NCBI GenBank assembly: GCA_001048675.1
Contig: CCKK01000018.1
Location: forward strand, 310,001 to 374,000
Source: Vibrio diabolicus
Lineage (GTDB): Bacteria > Pseudomonadota > Gammaproteobacteria > Enterobacterales > Vibrionaceae
Direction: 5' to 3'
DNA length: 64,000 nt
Shown: piece after piece, positions 53,241 through 62,253 of the stretch
How the letters are laid out: every line of letters starts with the position of its first letter
Position numbering within the stretch: the stretch's first letter is position 1
Notes under the pieces: model-generated
Told to the model about the DNA's origin: nothing
Databases searched by the model: none
Seen by the model: only the letters and a program-made list of their open reading frames with translations
Program-made: the position numbers and the translations under genes

Positions 53241-53256
53241 AAGGTTATTTGGGTAT
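53241..53256. repeat. Copy 2 of the exact 16-bp dispersed repeat
   Basis: AAGGTTATTTGGGTAT in the sdhE-ygfZ gap is the exact reverse complement of 47530-47545. It lies about 40 bases before the ygfZ start and could overlap its promoter. Confidence 0.7.
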
Positions 53257-53294
53257 AACATAGCGGAAAAATATCTTCAAAAGGCATTGTAATT

Positions 53295-54263
53295 ATGGAA
53301 TGGCAAACTCGTTTTTCAGCACTACCTCTCTCAACTCAAGACGCACTTCCAGAGTTATCTATCTCGCTGCTGGACAATTTCGGCATGATCACCATGGTCG
53401 GTGACGATAAAAAATCATACTTACAAGGTCAGGTTACCTGCGATGTCGTTTCTTTAGAACAAGACCAATCAACATTAGGCGCACATTGTGATGCGAAAGG
53501 TAAAGTGTGGAGTGTGTTCCGCCTTTTCCATCACCACGATGGCTACGGCATGATCCAACCAAAATCGGCGATTGACGTAGAACTTAGCGAAATAAAAAAA
53601 TACGCCATTTTCTCTAAAGTAACGATTGAAGCTTCTGATGAAGTTATCTTAGGTGTTGCCGGCGTCAAAGCCGATGAGCTTATTTCTTCAATGAGCAAAA
53701 CGACTGGCAGCGTTCGCCCTGTTGAAGGCGGCACCGCGGTACAAGTTTCACAAAACCGCTGGCTAATGATATTAAGTGCGCCAGCTGCGCAACAAGTCGT
53801 TGAAAATACAGATGCTGCCCTTACGACAAATGAGCTTTGGAGTCGTTTCGACATTGAAGCTGGTTTACCATTTGTCTCTGCATCCGCGCAGAATGCTCAC
53901 ATTCCACAAGCACTCAACGTGCAAGCTTTAGGAGGCATTAGCTTCACAAAGGGCTGCTACACAGGACAAGAAACGGTAGCACGAGCTAAGTATCGCGGTA
54001 CAAATAAACGTGCGATGTACATCGTAAAAGGGGCAACTTCAGCTCCATTCAGTGACGAGCCAATTGAGCTCGAACGCAGCGTGGGTGAAAACTGGCGTTC
54101 AGTGGGTGCTTTATTAAACCACTACCAGTTCAGCGACAATCAAGCGATTGGCCTGATCGTACTGCCTAATAATCTCGATGAAGACACTCGTCTTCGTTTG
54201 GTTGCTCAACCAGAATGTGAATGGACAATCGAATCACTGCCTTACAGCCTTGATGATGAGTAA
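53295..54263 (+). CDS. ygfZ: tRNA-modifying protein YgfZ (folate-binding)
   Basis: A 322-residue member of the folate-dependent YgfZ/GcvT-like family. It supports assembly or repair of certain iron-sulfur enzymes such as MiaB, and hence tRNA modification. The hallmark motif is [17 protein letters not shown] with the reactive cysteine, and the N-terminal part has [10 protein letters not shown] and [10 protein letters not shown]. The ATG at 53295 follows an AAAGG site. The next gene overlaps its 3' end by 11 bases. Confidence 0.95.
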   Translation: MEWQTRFSALPLSTQDALPELSISLLDNFGMITMVGDDKKSYLQGQVTCDVVSLEQDQSTLGAHCDAKGKVWSVFRLFHHHDGYGMIQPKSAIDVELSEIKKYAIFSKVTIEASDEVILGVAGVKADELISSMSKTTGSVRPVEGGTAVQVSQNRWLMILSAPAAQQVVENTDAALTTNELWSRFDIEAGLPFVSASAQNAHIPQALNVQALGGISFTKGCYTGQETVARAKYRGTNKRAMYIVKGATSAPFSDEPIELERSVGENWRSVGALLNHYQFSDNQAIGLIVLPNNLDEDTRLRLVAQPECEWTIESLPYSLDDE

Positions 54264-54729
54264 TACAATCAATACTCCTTTGATGCAATTTCTCACAGAC
54301 CAACACATTCCGTTTCGTCTGTTACCGCATCAAAGACCAGCAACCACTATTGAGGATGCCGCGCAACAACGCGGCATTCGCCCCTCTCAAATGGTAAAAG
54401 CGATCTTGCTACGAGACATGGGTAATCAATATGCTCTCGCCTGTGCGCCTGGTGATCGTAGTGTCGATCCCAAAAAAGTGCGCTCGTTACTGCAATGCCG
54501 CAGGATGACTTGCGTTGATCAAGCCGACGTTGAGGCCATCACGGGTTACAAAATTGGTACTGTCACTCCACTATTACTCAAACGACACATGCCGATCGTG
54601 TTCGATCCTAGCTTACTAGAAGAACAGGAAGTCACGATCAGCAGTGGCGATCGCATGGCTGGACTGGCGCTTTCTATCCAAGATCTTATCCAATTGTGTC
54701 AGCCGACCGTAGCTGAGATATGTCGTTAG
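54253..54729 (+). CDS. YbaK/EbsC family aminoacyl-tRNA deacylase
   Basis: A 158-residue YbaK/ProRS-INS superfamily protein, which hydrolyses mischarged aminoacyl-tRNAs in trans. Family blocks: [53 protein letters not shown] and [22 protein letters not shown], with a final [15 protein letters not shown]. The ATG ATG at 54253-54258 overlaps the ygfZ stop, so translation is coupled; the frame further upstream lies inside ygfZ. Which subfamily (YbaK, ProXp-ala or YeaK type) it belongs to cannot be told from motifs alone. Confidence 0.9.
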   Translation: MMSNTINTPLMQFLTDQHIPFRLLPHQRPATTIEDAAQQRGIRPSQMVKAILLRDMGNQYALACAPGDRSVDPKKVRSLLQCRRMTCVDQADVEAITGYKIGTVTPLLLKRHMPIVFDPSLLEEQEVTISSGDRMAGLALSIQDLIQLCQPTVAEICR

Positions 54730-54870
54730 TCGTCTAAAAATAATGTAATAGCACGTAGTGTTTCTATCATCACGTGATCTCGCTCATATCTATAAAAATA
54801 GACGAGAGAATTTTTAATCACATATAAAACATAAATAGTCACAAAGATAAAACTCGTATATGCTGAATTT

Positions 54871-55006
54871 GTTGGTTAAGTTTCAAACAAGCACTTAACC
54901 AACATAAAGTGAATCAGCTGACTGAATGACAGTATTCATGCCGTCAGCTGTCCACTTTTGTGTAATGCATCTGTGACTATTCGCCCGCTGAAGCGGGCTT
55001 TTTTTT
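54871..55006 (+). ncRNA. Candidate small RNA with two hairpins and a strong terminator
   Basis: An intergenic segment of about 136 nt. Hairpin 1 is an 11-bp perfect stem GTTGGTTAAGT (54871-54881) with its complement (54893-54903). Hairpin 2 is nested: AAAGTG/CACTTT (54906-54911 with 54953-54958), CAGCTGAC/GTCAGCTG (54915-54922 with 54943-54950) and TGAAT/ATTCA inside. The rho-independent terminator is GCCCGC-TGAA-GCGGGC (54983-54998) with T8. A possible promoter, TAGTCA (54836-54841), N17, TATGCT (54859-54864), would start transcription next to hairpin 1. I find no convincing reading frame and do not recognise the RNA family. The rest of the gap (54730-54870 and 55007-55369) shows only small hairpins. 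Confidence 0.65.
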
Positions 55007-55369
55007 GTTGCGGAACTTTTTTCTCTTCCTCTTTCTCTAACCGTTAGGACGTAAAGCTTGTTCTGTCGGATACCACCTTAATAGAAACAATTAGCAAACA
55101 ATCATTTTCGTTCTATTCTTAATTCTGTAACAAAACTATTGCTTAATGCGTCACGTAAAAAGGAGTGTATTGTCGTAAGGGTTCCTTGAACGGTGATTTT
55201 TTGGGGTAATCCTCACGCTATTTAAGAGATGACACTGTCAAATTGTCTAAGACAACACAAATCTCTGACGCAACACCCTACATCTGTATTTAATACTATG
55301 GCTGTCACAATAATTTTCGCGTCCAAAACGTAGAATACCTAGGCTAGGTTAGATAAAAGGAAAGTAAAT

Positions 55370-55576
55370 ATGAGACTGTTTAAGCGCTATACACCAAGTA
55401 TGATTGCTAAACATATAAGTCGTCTTTTTAAAGGAAGAATTTATATTTACGGGGTCGGTAGATTCGAGTTTGATAACGGCAAGTTAATACTGCCGGAGAA
55501 AGCAGAGCAACGCCATTTCCGAGCGGTCAAAGAGATCAACCAAGAAATAATGAAACTCCGATGCGCATATGCTTAG
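55370..55576 (+). CDS. Small conserved-looking basic protein, function unknown
   Basis: A 68-residue protein, MRLFKRYTPSMIAKHISRLF followed by a GRIYIYGVGRFEFDNGKL segment and the helix-like HFRAVKEINQEIMKLRC, rich in Lys/Arg. An AAAGGAAAG ribosome binding site lies 6 bases upstream and a strong terminator follows 18 bases after the stop, so it looks like an independent single-gene unit. There is no signal peptide or transmembrane helix. I recognise no named family and assign no function. Confidence 0.75.
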   Translation: MRLFKRYTPSMIAKHISRLFKGRIYIYGVGRFEFDNGKLILPEKAEQRHFRAVKEINQEIMKLRCAYA

Positions 55577-55593
55577 CAAAACGTTGATAAAAC

Positions 55594-55619
55594 AAAGGCT
55601 GGATTAACCAGCCTTTTGT
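55594..55619 (+). terminator. Terminator of the 68-codon gene
   Basis: A 9-bp stem AAAGGCTGG/CCAGCCTTT (55594-55602 with 55608-55616), 5-base loop and a short T-tract ending TTTTGTG. It may also act against transcripts from the ubiI side. Confidence 0.8.
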
Positions 55620-55641
55620 GTATTTGAAGTTCGCTTTACAC

Positions 55642-56849
55642 CTACTGACGTGCCAGATCCGGCAGATGACCTTTTAGACCAAGCGCACGCTTCATGATCT
55701 CATCTTTCGCTCCCGGCAATTGACCCGCTAAACTCAAACCAATGCCACGAACCAGCTTCTTAGCAGGATTCTCTCCAGAGAACAGGTCTCGGAACCCTTG
55801 CATTGCAGCGATCATCTTTGCTGCTTCCGCTTTGCGCCAACGCTCATAACCTCTTAGGTTGCGTTTGCTGCCAATATCTTGGCCTTGCTTCCATAGCGCT
55901 AGCACCTCTTGAGCGAGGCTGGCTGCATCTAATAAACCTAAATTTACCCCTGGCCCGCTAGTGGGTGAATGGTATGGGCTGCATCGCCAACCAGCGCGAC
56001 TCGCTCCACAACAAAATCTCGCGCATAACGCATTTTCAGAGGAAACGCGGCACGTTCTCCCACGACTTCACATAGACCAAGTCGTGTATCAAATTCGCTC
56101 GTCAACGCTTTGTTGAAATCATGCTCACTCATTGCCAATAGCTGCTCTGCACGATTTGGCTCAGTGGACCAAACAATAGAGCACATATCTGGTTGCGACA
56201 TTGGCAAAAACGCCAATGGCCCTTGAGGAGTAAAAATCTGTCGTGCAATGCTATTGTGCGGAGCAGCGGTTTTAACATTCGCGACCAGAGCATGATGTCC
56301 ATAATCCCAATGCGTTAACGGAATATCCATTTGATGACGAAGCCACGAGTTTGCCCCATCGGCTCCGACCACTAACTTAGCCGTCATGGCTTGACCATTG
56401 TCGAGCGTCAACCAACTTTCTTGTTCGCCCACCGCTAAGGTCGCGCAACGTGCAGGCATAAACATAGTGACGTTATCGAGCTTTTGGACTTGTTCGAGCA
56501 GTGCGAGTTGAATCACTCGATTCTCAACAATATGCCCTAAATCAGGTTGTGCCATGCTTTGTGCATTGAACTCAATACTAGCGAAGCTATCTTGCTCCCA
56601 CACTTCCATTCCGTAGTATGGTGAAGCTCGGCGTTGCTCTATTCCCTGCCAAGCGCCAAGCTTACGCAAGATCGTCTCACTAGAACGGCTCAACGCAGAC
56701 ACACGCACATCAGGTAACTCTTTCAACGACTCATCTGGCACCTTGCCTTCTATTACGGCGACACGCAGATCGCTGTCCTTGAACGCGGCAGCAAGTGCCA
56801 ACCCAACCATCCCTCCGCCGATGATGGCGATATCTACACTTTGCATCAT
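55642..56849 (-). pseudogene. ubiI: UbiI (2-octaprenylphenol hydroxylase) gene with a one-base frameshift
   Basis: The first 301 codons (56849 to 55944) encode a UbiI-type FAD monooxygenase: IAIIGGGMVGLALA, MEVWEQDSFASIEF, LVVGADGANSWLR and LVGDAAHTIHPLAGQG. They then hit TAA directly after the conserved GQG. The missing rest, VNLGLLDAASLAQEVLALWK to HLPDLARQ, continues in the next frame down to 55642. One lost base at the four-G run (complement of 55947-55950) explains it. An intact protein would be about 402 residues and would hydroxylate C5 in ubiquinone synthesis. The truncated product lacks the C-terminal quarter. This could be a real mutation, a sequencing or assembly error, or recoding. 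Confidence 0.88.
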
Positions 56850-56880
56850 TGCTTTTTATTACCTAATTCAGTGCGGCCGT

Positions 56881-58059
56881 TCATCGTTTTACCAAACCAA
56901 GCGTATGGCGCAGTAGCGGCTGCTTAAAAATAGAAAGGTTATCCATCGCTGCTAAGGCTGTATTTCGCCCAATTCGCATCGCGGGTAAATCATTTGAAAA
57001 AATATGCACTAAGGCACTGGTTAGCCAGATCGTTTCGCTTCGATCTGCCTCTCTACGCTGACTAAAGCGCATCAAGCCTTGATAAAGACCAACATCATCG
57101 CTTTGCTGCACGATTTCTTCTGCTAGCGAGACAACGTCGCGAATACCAAGATTAAAACCTTGTCCAGCTATCGGATGCAGCGTTTGCGCGGCATTCCCAA
57201 CAATCGCAAAACGATGAGAAATATTTTGCTTTCGATGGCGAAGAAGCAATGGGTAACTCGCACGTCGTCCCACTTTTTTCATCGCGCCCAAACGCCAGCC
57301 AAAGTCTTGTTGTAAACGTTGGAGAAATGCTTGGTCAGATAACTCAAGAACTGCTTGGGCTTCCTCAGGGTGCAGACACCAAACTAAAGACATTCTATTG
57401 TCACTCATTGGCAATAAAGCTACAGGGCCATTTTCAGTAAAACGTTCAAAGGCTCTACCTTGATGAGGTTCTTGAGTAACAATATTGGCAATGACAGCCA
57501 CTTGTTCAAAATCTTGCTCAGAAAGCTCTAAACCAATTTTCTGACAACAAGTCGAAACAGCACCATCGGCTGCCACCAGCAGTTTTGCGTCAAGCTTCCC
57601 ACCGCTTTTCAACGTAATATGGGTACAGTCTTGCTCGCGCTCGATATCGGTAACAGAGTCAGGGCAAAACAGCGTAATAGATGCGCTGCTATCTAATAAT
57701 TCTTGATATACGCGACCAACATCGGCTAATTCGACAACATACCCTAGTGCTTCAACGCCAATCTCTTGCTTGGTAATTTCCGTCATCCCAGCATGAGAGC
57801 GGTCAGAAACGTGGATATGTTCAATGGGTGTGACAAACGGCTCTATCGAGGTCCAGAGCTGTAGTTGACGCAACAGATTGACAGTACCGTAAGACAATGC
57901 GATTGAGCGAGAGTCAAAACCAGGGTGCATATCTGACTGCGCTTTAAAAGGCTCAACGACGGCAATGCGGAGCTTTCCCTGAGACAAATGGTCAATTGCT
58001 AATGCCAACGTTGCCCCTGCCATGGCACCACCAGCAATGACTACATCATATTGCTTCAT
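56881..58059 (-). CDS. ubiH: 2-octaprenyl-6-methoxyphenol hydroxylase UbiH
   Basis: A 392-residue FAD-dependent aromatic hydroxylase of ubiquinone synthesis, acting at C1. N-terminal dinucleotide motif YDVVIAGGAMAGATLALAI, FDSRSIALSYGTVNLL, second motif LLVAADGAVS, and a variant third FAD motif AIVGNAAQTLHPIAGQGFNLG (usually GDAAHT). The downstream neighbour is the related but frameshifted ubiI; upstream is ygfB. In E. coli pepP stands between ygfB and ubiH, but here only 23 bases separate them. Confidence 0.94.
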   Translation of the reverse strand: MKQYDVVIAGGAMAGATLALAIDHLSQGKLRIAVVEPFKAQSDMHPGFDSRSIALSYGTVNLLRQLQLWTSIEPFVTPIEHIHVSDRSHAGMTEITKQEIGVEALGYVVELADVGRVYQELLDSSASITLFCPDSVTDIEREQDCTHITLKSGGKLDAKLLVAADGAVSTCCQKIGLELSEQDFEQVAVIANIVTQEPHQGRAFERFTENGPVALLPMSDNRMSLVWCLHPEEAQAVLELSDQAFLQRLQQDFGWRLGAMKKVGRRASYPLLLRHRKQNISHRFAIVGNAAQTLHPIAGQGFNLGIRDVVSLAEEIVQQSDDVGLYQGLMRFSQRREADRSETIWLTSALVHIFSNDLPAMRIGRNTALAAMDNLSIFKQPLLRHTLGLVKR

Positions 58060-58082
58060 GCTAACCTCTGGACCATCTACGA

Positions 58083-58673
58083 TTAATGAATAGTAGGCTT
58101 TTTATCGCTACTTTCAGGGCGAACACCAAACTCAGCATGAATCGTTAGTACGCAAGCTTTGATGTGTTCAATCACTTGTTCTAGCAATTGCGCTTGTTCA
58201 CCGAGGTCATCATCTTCATCAATGCCTAATTTGGCAATCTCTTCTAAGTCAGCCAATGCTTCTTTAGCGTCATCTGACGCTTTATTTAGCGCAACACCTG
58301 CTAGACCTAAACCAGAAATAAAGTGGTTTACGAAATCGGACACGCTGTCAGCCAACGCGAATAAGCCTTCTTCTCCCGGCTCATCTGGCAATAATAAAGA
58401 CAGCTCCATCGACGTGCCCGTGAGTTCATTGACAGTAACAGTGAATACGCTTTGAGCAAAAGCTAGCGCGGTAGAAGGCCAACCCATACCATCATTGGTG
58501 TAGTCAAACAGAATAGGCTGCCAAGTTTGATCATTAATCGCCAATCCACCACTTAACATGCCGACAAATAAGCCATGTAATTCCGCAGGTGTTACTGCTA
58601 GGCTTGCAGATTGCAGTTCAGCAGCAATAGATTGGTATTCAGGAAGGGTGATTTCACTCATAACTTGGCTCAT
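58083..58673 (-). CDS. ygfB: UPF0149 (YecA/YgfB) family protein
   Basis: A 196-residue acidic, mainly helical protein of the YgfB family: [56 protein letters not shown] and [32 protein letters not shown]. Function is not established; in Pseudomonas a homologue modulates the beta-lactamase regulator AmpR pathway. It precedes ubiH by 23 bases and is divergent from zapA, the conserved ygfB/zapA pair. Confidence 0.93.
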   Translation of the reverse strand: MSQVMSEITLPEYQSIAAELQSASLAVTPAELHGLFVGMLSGGLAINDQTWQPILFDYTNDGMGWPSTALAFAQSVFTVTVNELTGTSMELSLLLPDEPGEEGLFALADSVSDFVNHFISGLGLAGVALNKASDDAKEALADLEEIAKLGIDEDDDLGEQAQLLEQVIEHIKACVLTIHAEFGVRPESSDKKPTIH

Positions 58674-58819
58674 TCTTGCATAATAATGTATTGGTATATC
58701 CTACCATCAAGGTTAGTGGTCTGAAACGGCTATCAAATTCAATTTTGAACAGCATTTGCTCAATTTGCCCAATTCCTGTGTGATCTCGTCATCATTTCTC
58801 TTTCTGTGATGGGAAATGC

Positions 58820-58848
58820 TTGAATCTTAATAGCGGTTTTCCTATAGT
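58820..58848 (+). promoter_or_regulatory. Candidate promoter for zapA-6S RNA-fau
   Basis: TTGAAT (58820-58825), 17-base spacer, TATAGT (58843-58848), about 60 bases upstream of zapA. In E. coli a distal promoter in this region also gives a longer precursor of 6S RNA. Confidence 0.6.
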
Positions 58849-58910
58849 TTGCTCCTCGGTGGTTGTATGAAGCAACACCTTAGATAGCGCGAATATAGAG
58901 TTTATTCATC

Positions 58911-59219
58911 ATGAGCAATCAAGCGATCGACGTTGAAATATTAGGCAAAGTTACACGAGTGAATTGTCCGACAGGACAAGAAGAGTCTCTTGTTGCAGCG
59001 GCAAAAGATCTGGATCGCCGATTGAAAGAAATGAGCGAACGTACTAAGGTAACCAATGAAATCCAACTGCTGACCTTCGCTGCATTGAATATTTGTTATG
59101 AGTTGCACACCAAGTCATACGAATCAAACGGTCAACAGCAAGAAATTACTGAGCGAATGGAAAAGCTCACTGCGTCTCTTGAGAACGCACTAAGCAAAGT
59201 TACGCAAGGACAGCAGTAA
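58911..59219 (+). CDS. zapA: Cell division protein ZapA
   Basis: A 102-residue FtsZ-associated protein that bundles FtsZ protofilaments and links them through ZapB. The N-terminal beta-strand domain contains VEILGKVTRVNCPTGQEESLVAAAKDLDRRLKEM, followed by a long helix forming a coiled coil (NEIQLLTFAALNICYELHTK to the end). It is upstream of the 6S RNA gene and fau, the nearly universal gammaproteobacterial arrangement. Confidence 0.96.
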   Translation: MSNQAIDVEILGKVTRVNCPTGQEESLVAAAKDLDRRLKEMSERTKVTNEIQLLTFAALNICYELHTKSYESNGQQQEITERMEKLTASLENALSKVTQGQQ

Positions 59220-59227
59220 ATACAAAA

Positions 59228-59411
59228 TTTACCCTGGGGTGTGCGTCAGCAGGATTTAAGTCCCTGAGCCGATAAGCAATACCTAAGGGTTAGTATTTGG
59301 TAGCTATTGAGCAAGCTCGGCATGTACCGAGAAGCCTACGGTTGTCATTGCTGATCCGCCTTGAACCAGCTGGTTCAAGGGCCACAATCCTCAACGGCAC
59401 CCTGGGGTATT
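59228..59411 (+). ncRNA. ssrS: 6S RNA
   Basis: About 184 nt between zapA and fau. The closing stem pairs ACCCTGGGGTG (59231-59241) with CACCCTGGGGT (59398-59408). Characteristic conserved segments are CCCTGAGCCGATA on the 5' side, GCTCGGCATGTACCGAGAAGCC across from it, and a CCTTGAACC...GGTTCAAGG hairpin. 6S RNA mimics an open promoter and binds sigma-70 RNA polymerase, shifting transcription in stationary phase. The ends are estimated from the closing stem. fau begins only a few bases later, so processing from a common transcript is likely. Confidence 0.95.
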
Positions 59412-59417
59412 CTCTCT

Positions 59418-60017
59418 ATGTCAGACCTCTCTCGACAAGACTTCCGCAAACTGATTCGTGAAAAGCGCAACGCATTGTGTAGCGATACGCAATTCCAAGC
59501 GGGGATCGACCTTGTCACTCAGTTCTCTCAACTTCCTGAAATCCAGCAAGCGCAGCATATTGCTATTTATCTTTCTGCTGACGGTGAACTTGATACCAAG
59601 CCGCTCATTGAGTGGTTGTGGCAACAGGGAAAATCGGTTTATCTACCTGTCATCCATCCGTTTTCCAAAGGTCAGTTACTGTTTCTTCTGTACGTAAGTG
59701 ATGATCAATTGGTCTACAACAAATACGGCATCTTAGAGCCCAAACTGGACATCCGCCACCTCAAGCCCGTTCGTCAACTTGATATCATTTGTACACCTTT
59801 GGTTGGATTCGACAGCATCGGCCACCGCTTAGGCATGGGCGGAGGGTATTATGACCGTACCCTGTCTCATTGGTTTATAACCGGAGAAGGTGCCAAGCCT
59901 GTTGGTATCGCTCACGACTGCCAACATGTAGAACGCTTACCAGTTGAAAGCTGGGACATTCCATTACCTAAGATCGTGACCCCAAGCCGAATATGGCAAT
60001 GGGAAAGTGGCAAGTAA
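59418..60017 (+). CDS. fau: 5-formyltetrahydrofolate cyclo-ligase
   Basis: A 199-residue enzyme (from MSDLSRQDFRKLIREKRNAL) converting 5-formyl-THF to 5,10-methenyl-THF with ATP. Signature blocks: IAIYLSADGELDTKPLIEWLWQQGKSVYLPVI, DIICTPLVGFDSIGHRLGMGGGYYDR with the phosphate/ATP loop, and GIAHDCQHVERLPVESWDIPL. The start at 59418 lies just beyond the 6S RNA closing stem; the frame open to 59361 overlaps 6S RNA and is not used. In E. coli the homologue ygfA is co-transcribed with 6S RNA. Confidence 0.95.
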   Translation: MSDLSRQDFRKLIREKRNALCSDTQFQAGIDLVTQFSQLPEIQQAQHIAIYLSADGELDTKPLIEWLWQQGKSVYLPVIHPFSKGQLLFLLYVSDDQLVYNKYGILEPKLDIRHLKPVRQLDIICTPLVGFDSIGHRLGMGGGYYDRTLSHWFITGEGAKPVGIAHDCQHVERLPVESWDIPLPKIVTPSRIWQWESGK

Positions 60018-60070
60018 GCCGCTATAATCACGCCCGCAAACGTTAACGAACATCTATTCAGGAGATTGGC

Positions 60071-60727
60071 ATGACTCAAGATGAAATGAAAAAAGCGGCT
60101 GGTTGGGCAGCACTAAAATATGTTGAGAAAGGCAGCATTGTCGGTGTTGGTACTGGCTCTACCGTGAATCACTTCATCGATGCACTAGGCACTATCAAAG
60201 ACGATATTAAAGGTGCAGTGTCTAGCTCTGTCGCTTCAACTGAGCGCCTTAAAGAGCTTGGTATTGAAGTATACGAGTGTAACGACGTAATGAAGCTGGA
60301 TGTGTATGTTGATGGCGCAGACGAAATTAACCCAGCACGTGAAATGATCAAAGGCGGCGGCGCGGCTCTGACTCGTGAGAAAATTGTCGCAGCAATCTCT
60401 GATAAGTTTGTATGTATTGTTGACGGCACCAAAGCAGTTGACGTACTAGGTCAGTTCCCACTACCTGTAGAAGTGATCCCAATGGCACGCTCTTACGTTG
60501 CGCGCGAATTAGTCAAACTGGGCGGTGACCCGGCTTACCGTGAAGGCGTTGTGACTGACAACGGCAACGTAATTTTGGATGTACACAACATGCAGATTAC
60601 TAACCCGAAAGAAATGGAAGACAAGATCAACGGTATCGCGGGTGTGGTGACTGTGGGTCTTTTTTCTCACCGTGGTGCTGACGTCGTAATCACAGGCACA
60701 CCAGAAGGCGCAAAAATTGAAGAATAA
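60071..60727 (+). CDS. rpiA: Ribose-5-phosphate isomerase A
   Basis: A 218-residue pentose-phosphate enzyme interconverting ribose 5-phosphate and ribulose 5-phosphate. Family blocks: [64 protein letters not shown] and [30 protein letters not shown] lies 6 bases before the ATG, and a TATAAT at about 60023 in the short fau-rpiA gap marks a likely promoter. serA follows, separated by a terminator. Confidence 0.98.
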   Translation: MTQDEMKKAAGWAALKYVEKGSIVGVGTGSTVNHFIDALGTIKDDIKGAVSSSVASTERLKELGIEVYECNDVMKLDVYVDGADEINPAREMIKGGGAALTREKIVAAISDKFVCIVDGTKAVDVLGQFPLPVEVIPMARSYVARELVKLGGDPAYREGVVTDNGNVILDVHNMQITNPKEMEDKINGIAGVVTVGLFSHRGADVVITGTPEGAKIEE

Positions 60728-60780
60728 ATAACAGCTCAAATCGACCTATCTGGTTCACTTTTCTGTTATTTCATTACATA

Positions 60781-60804
60781 CGGTGCTGCAAGGCACCGTT
60801 TTTT
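60781..60804 (+). terminator. Terminator of rpiA
   Basis: A 6-bp stem CGGTGC/GCACCG with a TGCAAG loop and T6, about 55 bases after the rpiA stop codon. Confidence 0.85.
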
Positions 60805-60895
60805 ATTCCTTTCTCTAAGAAAATTATCTCTTATTCCGTAATTTTCTTACCCAAAGCAATTTTTTTTTGTTTACTTTATTGAACAGAAGACGCAC

Positions 60896-60911
60896 AAGGA
60901 AACGTTTGTCC
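60896..60911. promoter_or_regulatory. PurR-like operator candidate upstream of serA
   Basis: AAGGAAACGTTTGTCC resembles the PurR/LacI-family consensus ANGCAANCGNTTNCNT around a central AACGTT (60901-60906). It lies about 95 bases before serA. There are clear mismatches at the outer positions, so this is tentative. Confidence 0.35.
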
Positions 60912-61001
60912 TCCTACAAAGCTATCAATTATCCCCTTTTTAATAGTTTTGCCCAATGTGCGCCACATTAGCCCACCTTTCCATTTTAAGGACGAGAAAA
61001 A

Positions 61002-62234
61002 ATGGCCAAAGTTTCACTGGAAAAAGAAAAGATTAAGATCCTCTTGTTAGAGGGACTCCACCCTTCTTCAGTTGAAGTTCTTCAAGCAGCTGGTTATACC
61101 AACATTGAGTACCATAAAGGTTCCCTTCCGGAAGAAGAATTGATTGAAGCGGTTAAAGACGTGCACTTCATCGGTATTCGCTCCCGTACGAACCTATCCG
61201 AAGAGGTAATCAATGCGGCGAATAAACTGGTTGCAATTGGCTGTTTTTGTATCGGTACTAACCAAGTAAACCTAGACGCAGCAGCAAAACGCGGCATTCC
61301 AGTGTTTAATGCACCGTTCTCTAACACACGCAGTGTGGCGGAGCTGGTACTTGGTCAAATCCTACTACTTCTGCGTGGCATTCCTGAAAAGAATGCGCTT
61401 GCACATCGCGGTATTTGGAAGAAAAGTGCTGACAACTCTTACGAAGCACGTGGCAAACGTCTTGGCATTATCGGATACGGCCACATTGGTACGCAGCTAG
61501 GTATTATTGCCGAAAACTTAGGTATGCGCGTTTACTACTACGACATCGAGAACAAATTGTCCCTTGGTAATGCGACGCAAGTACATACCATGAGTGAACT
61601 ACTAAACAAGTGTGACGTAATTTCTCTGCACGTTCCTGAAACGCCAGAAACAAAAAATATGATGGGTGAAGCTGAGTTTGCTCGCATGAAGCCAGGCTCA
61701 ATCTTTATTAATGCAGCACGCGGCACTGTCGTGGATATTCCAGCGCTTTGCCATAGTTTAGAAGCAGGTCATATTGCGGGTGCAGCGATTGATGTATTCC
61801 CAACAGAACCGAAAACGAATGCCGACCCGTTCGAATCTCCTTTGCAGAAGTTCGATAATGTCATTCTCACTCCACACGTTGGTGGCTCAACGCAAGAAGC
61901 ACAAGAGAACATCGGTGTTGAGGTCGCAGGAAAACTGGCGAAGTACTCTGACAACGGCTCTACGCTTTCAAGCGTAAACTTCCCAGAGGTGTCACTGCCA
62001 GAGCACGGTGGTGAATGCTCTCGCTTGCTTCACATCCATAAAAACCGTCCTGGTATTCTTACTCAGATCAACACCATCTTCGCGGAAGACGGTATTAACA
62101 TTGCTGCACAGTACCTACAAACAGCCGCTGAAATCGGCTACGTAGTGATCGATGTTGAAACCGAGCGCTCAGAAGAAGCGCTAGCGAAACTGAAAAGTAT
62201 TGAAGGCACTATCCGTGCTCGTATCCTTCACTAA
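61002..62234 (+). CDS. serA: D-3-phosphoglycerate dehydrogenase SerA
   Basis: A 410-residue enzyme oxidising 3-phosphoglycerate, the first step of serine synthesis. The NAD-binding Rossmann motif is LGIIGYGHIGTQLGIIAENLGM; catalytic residues lie in GIRSRTNLSEEVI, NAARGTVVDIPAL and DNVILTPHVGGSTQEAQENIG (His of the Glu-His pair). The C-terminal ACT domain (about 338-410, RLLHIHKNRPGILTQINTIFAEDGINIA) provides serine feedback inhibition. AAGGACGAG precedes the ATG. It follows rpiA and is convergent with the SIMPL-domain gene, through a shared terminator region. Confidence 0.98.
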   Translation: MAKVSLEKEKIKILLLEGLHPSSVEVLQAAGYTNIEYHKGSLPEEELIEAVKDVHFIGIRSRTNLSEEVINAANKLVAIGCFCIGTNQVNLDAAAKRGIPVFNAPFSNTRSVAELVLGQILLLLRGIPEKNALAHRGIWKKSADNSYEARGKRLGIIGYGHIGTQLGIIAENLGMRVYYYDIENKLSLGNATQVHTMSELLNKCDVISLHVPETPETKNMMGEAEFARMKPGSIFINAARGTVVDIPALCHSLEAGHIAGAAIDVFPTEPKTNADPFESPLQKFDNVILTPHVGGSTQEAQENIGVEVAGKLAKYSDNGSTLSSVNFPEVSLPEHGGECSRLLHIHKNRPGILTQINTIFAEDGINIAAQYLQTAAEIGYVVIDVETERSEEALAKLKSIEGTIRARILH

Positions 62235-62253
62235 TTTGTGAAGCAGAAATAAC

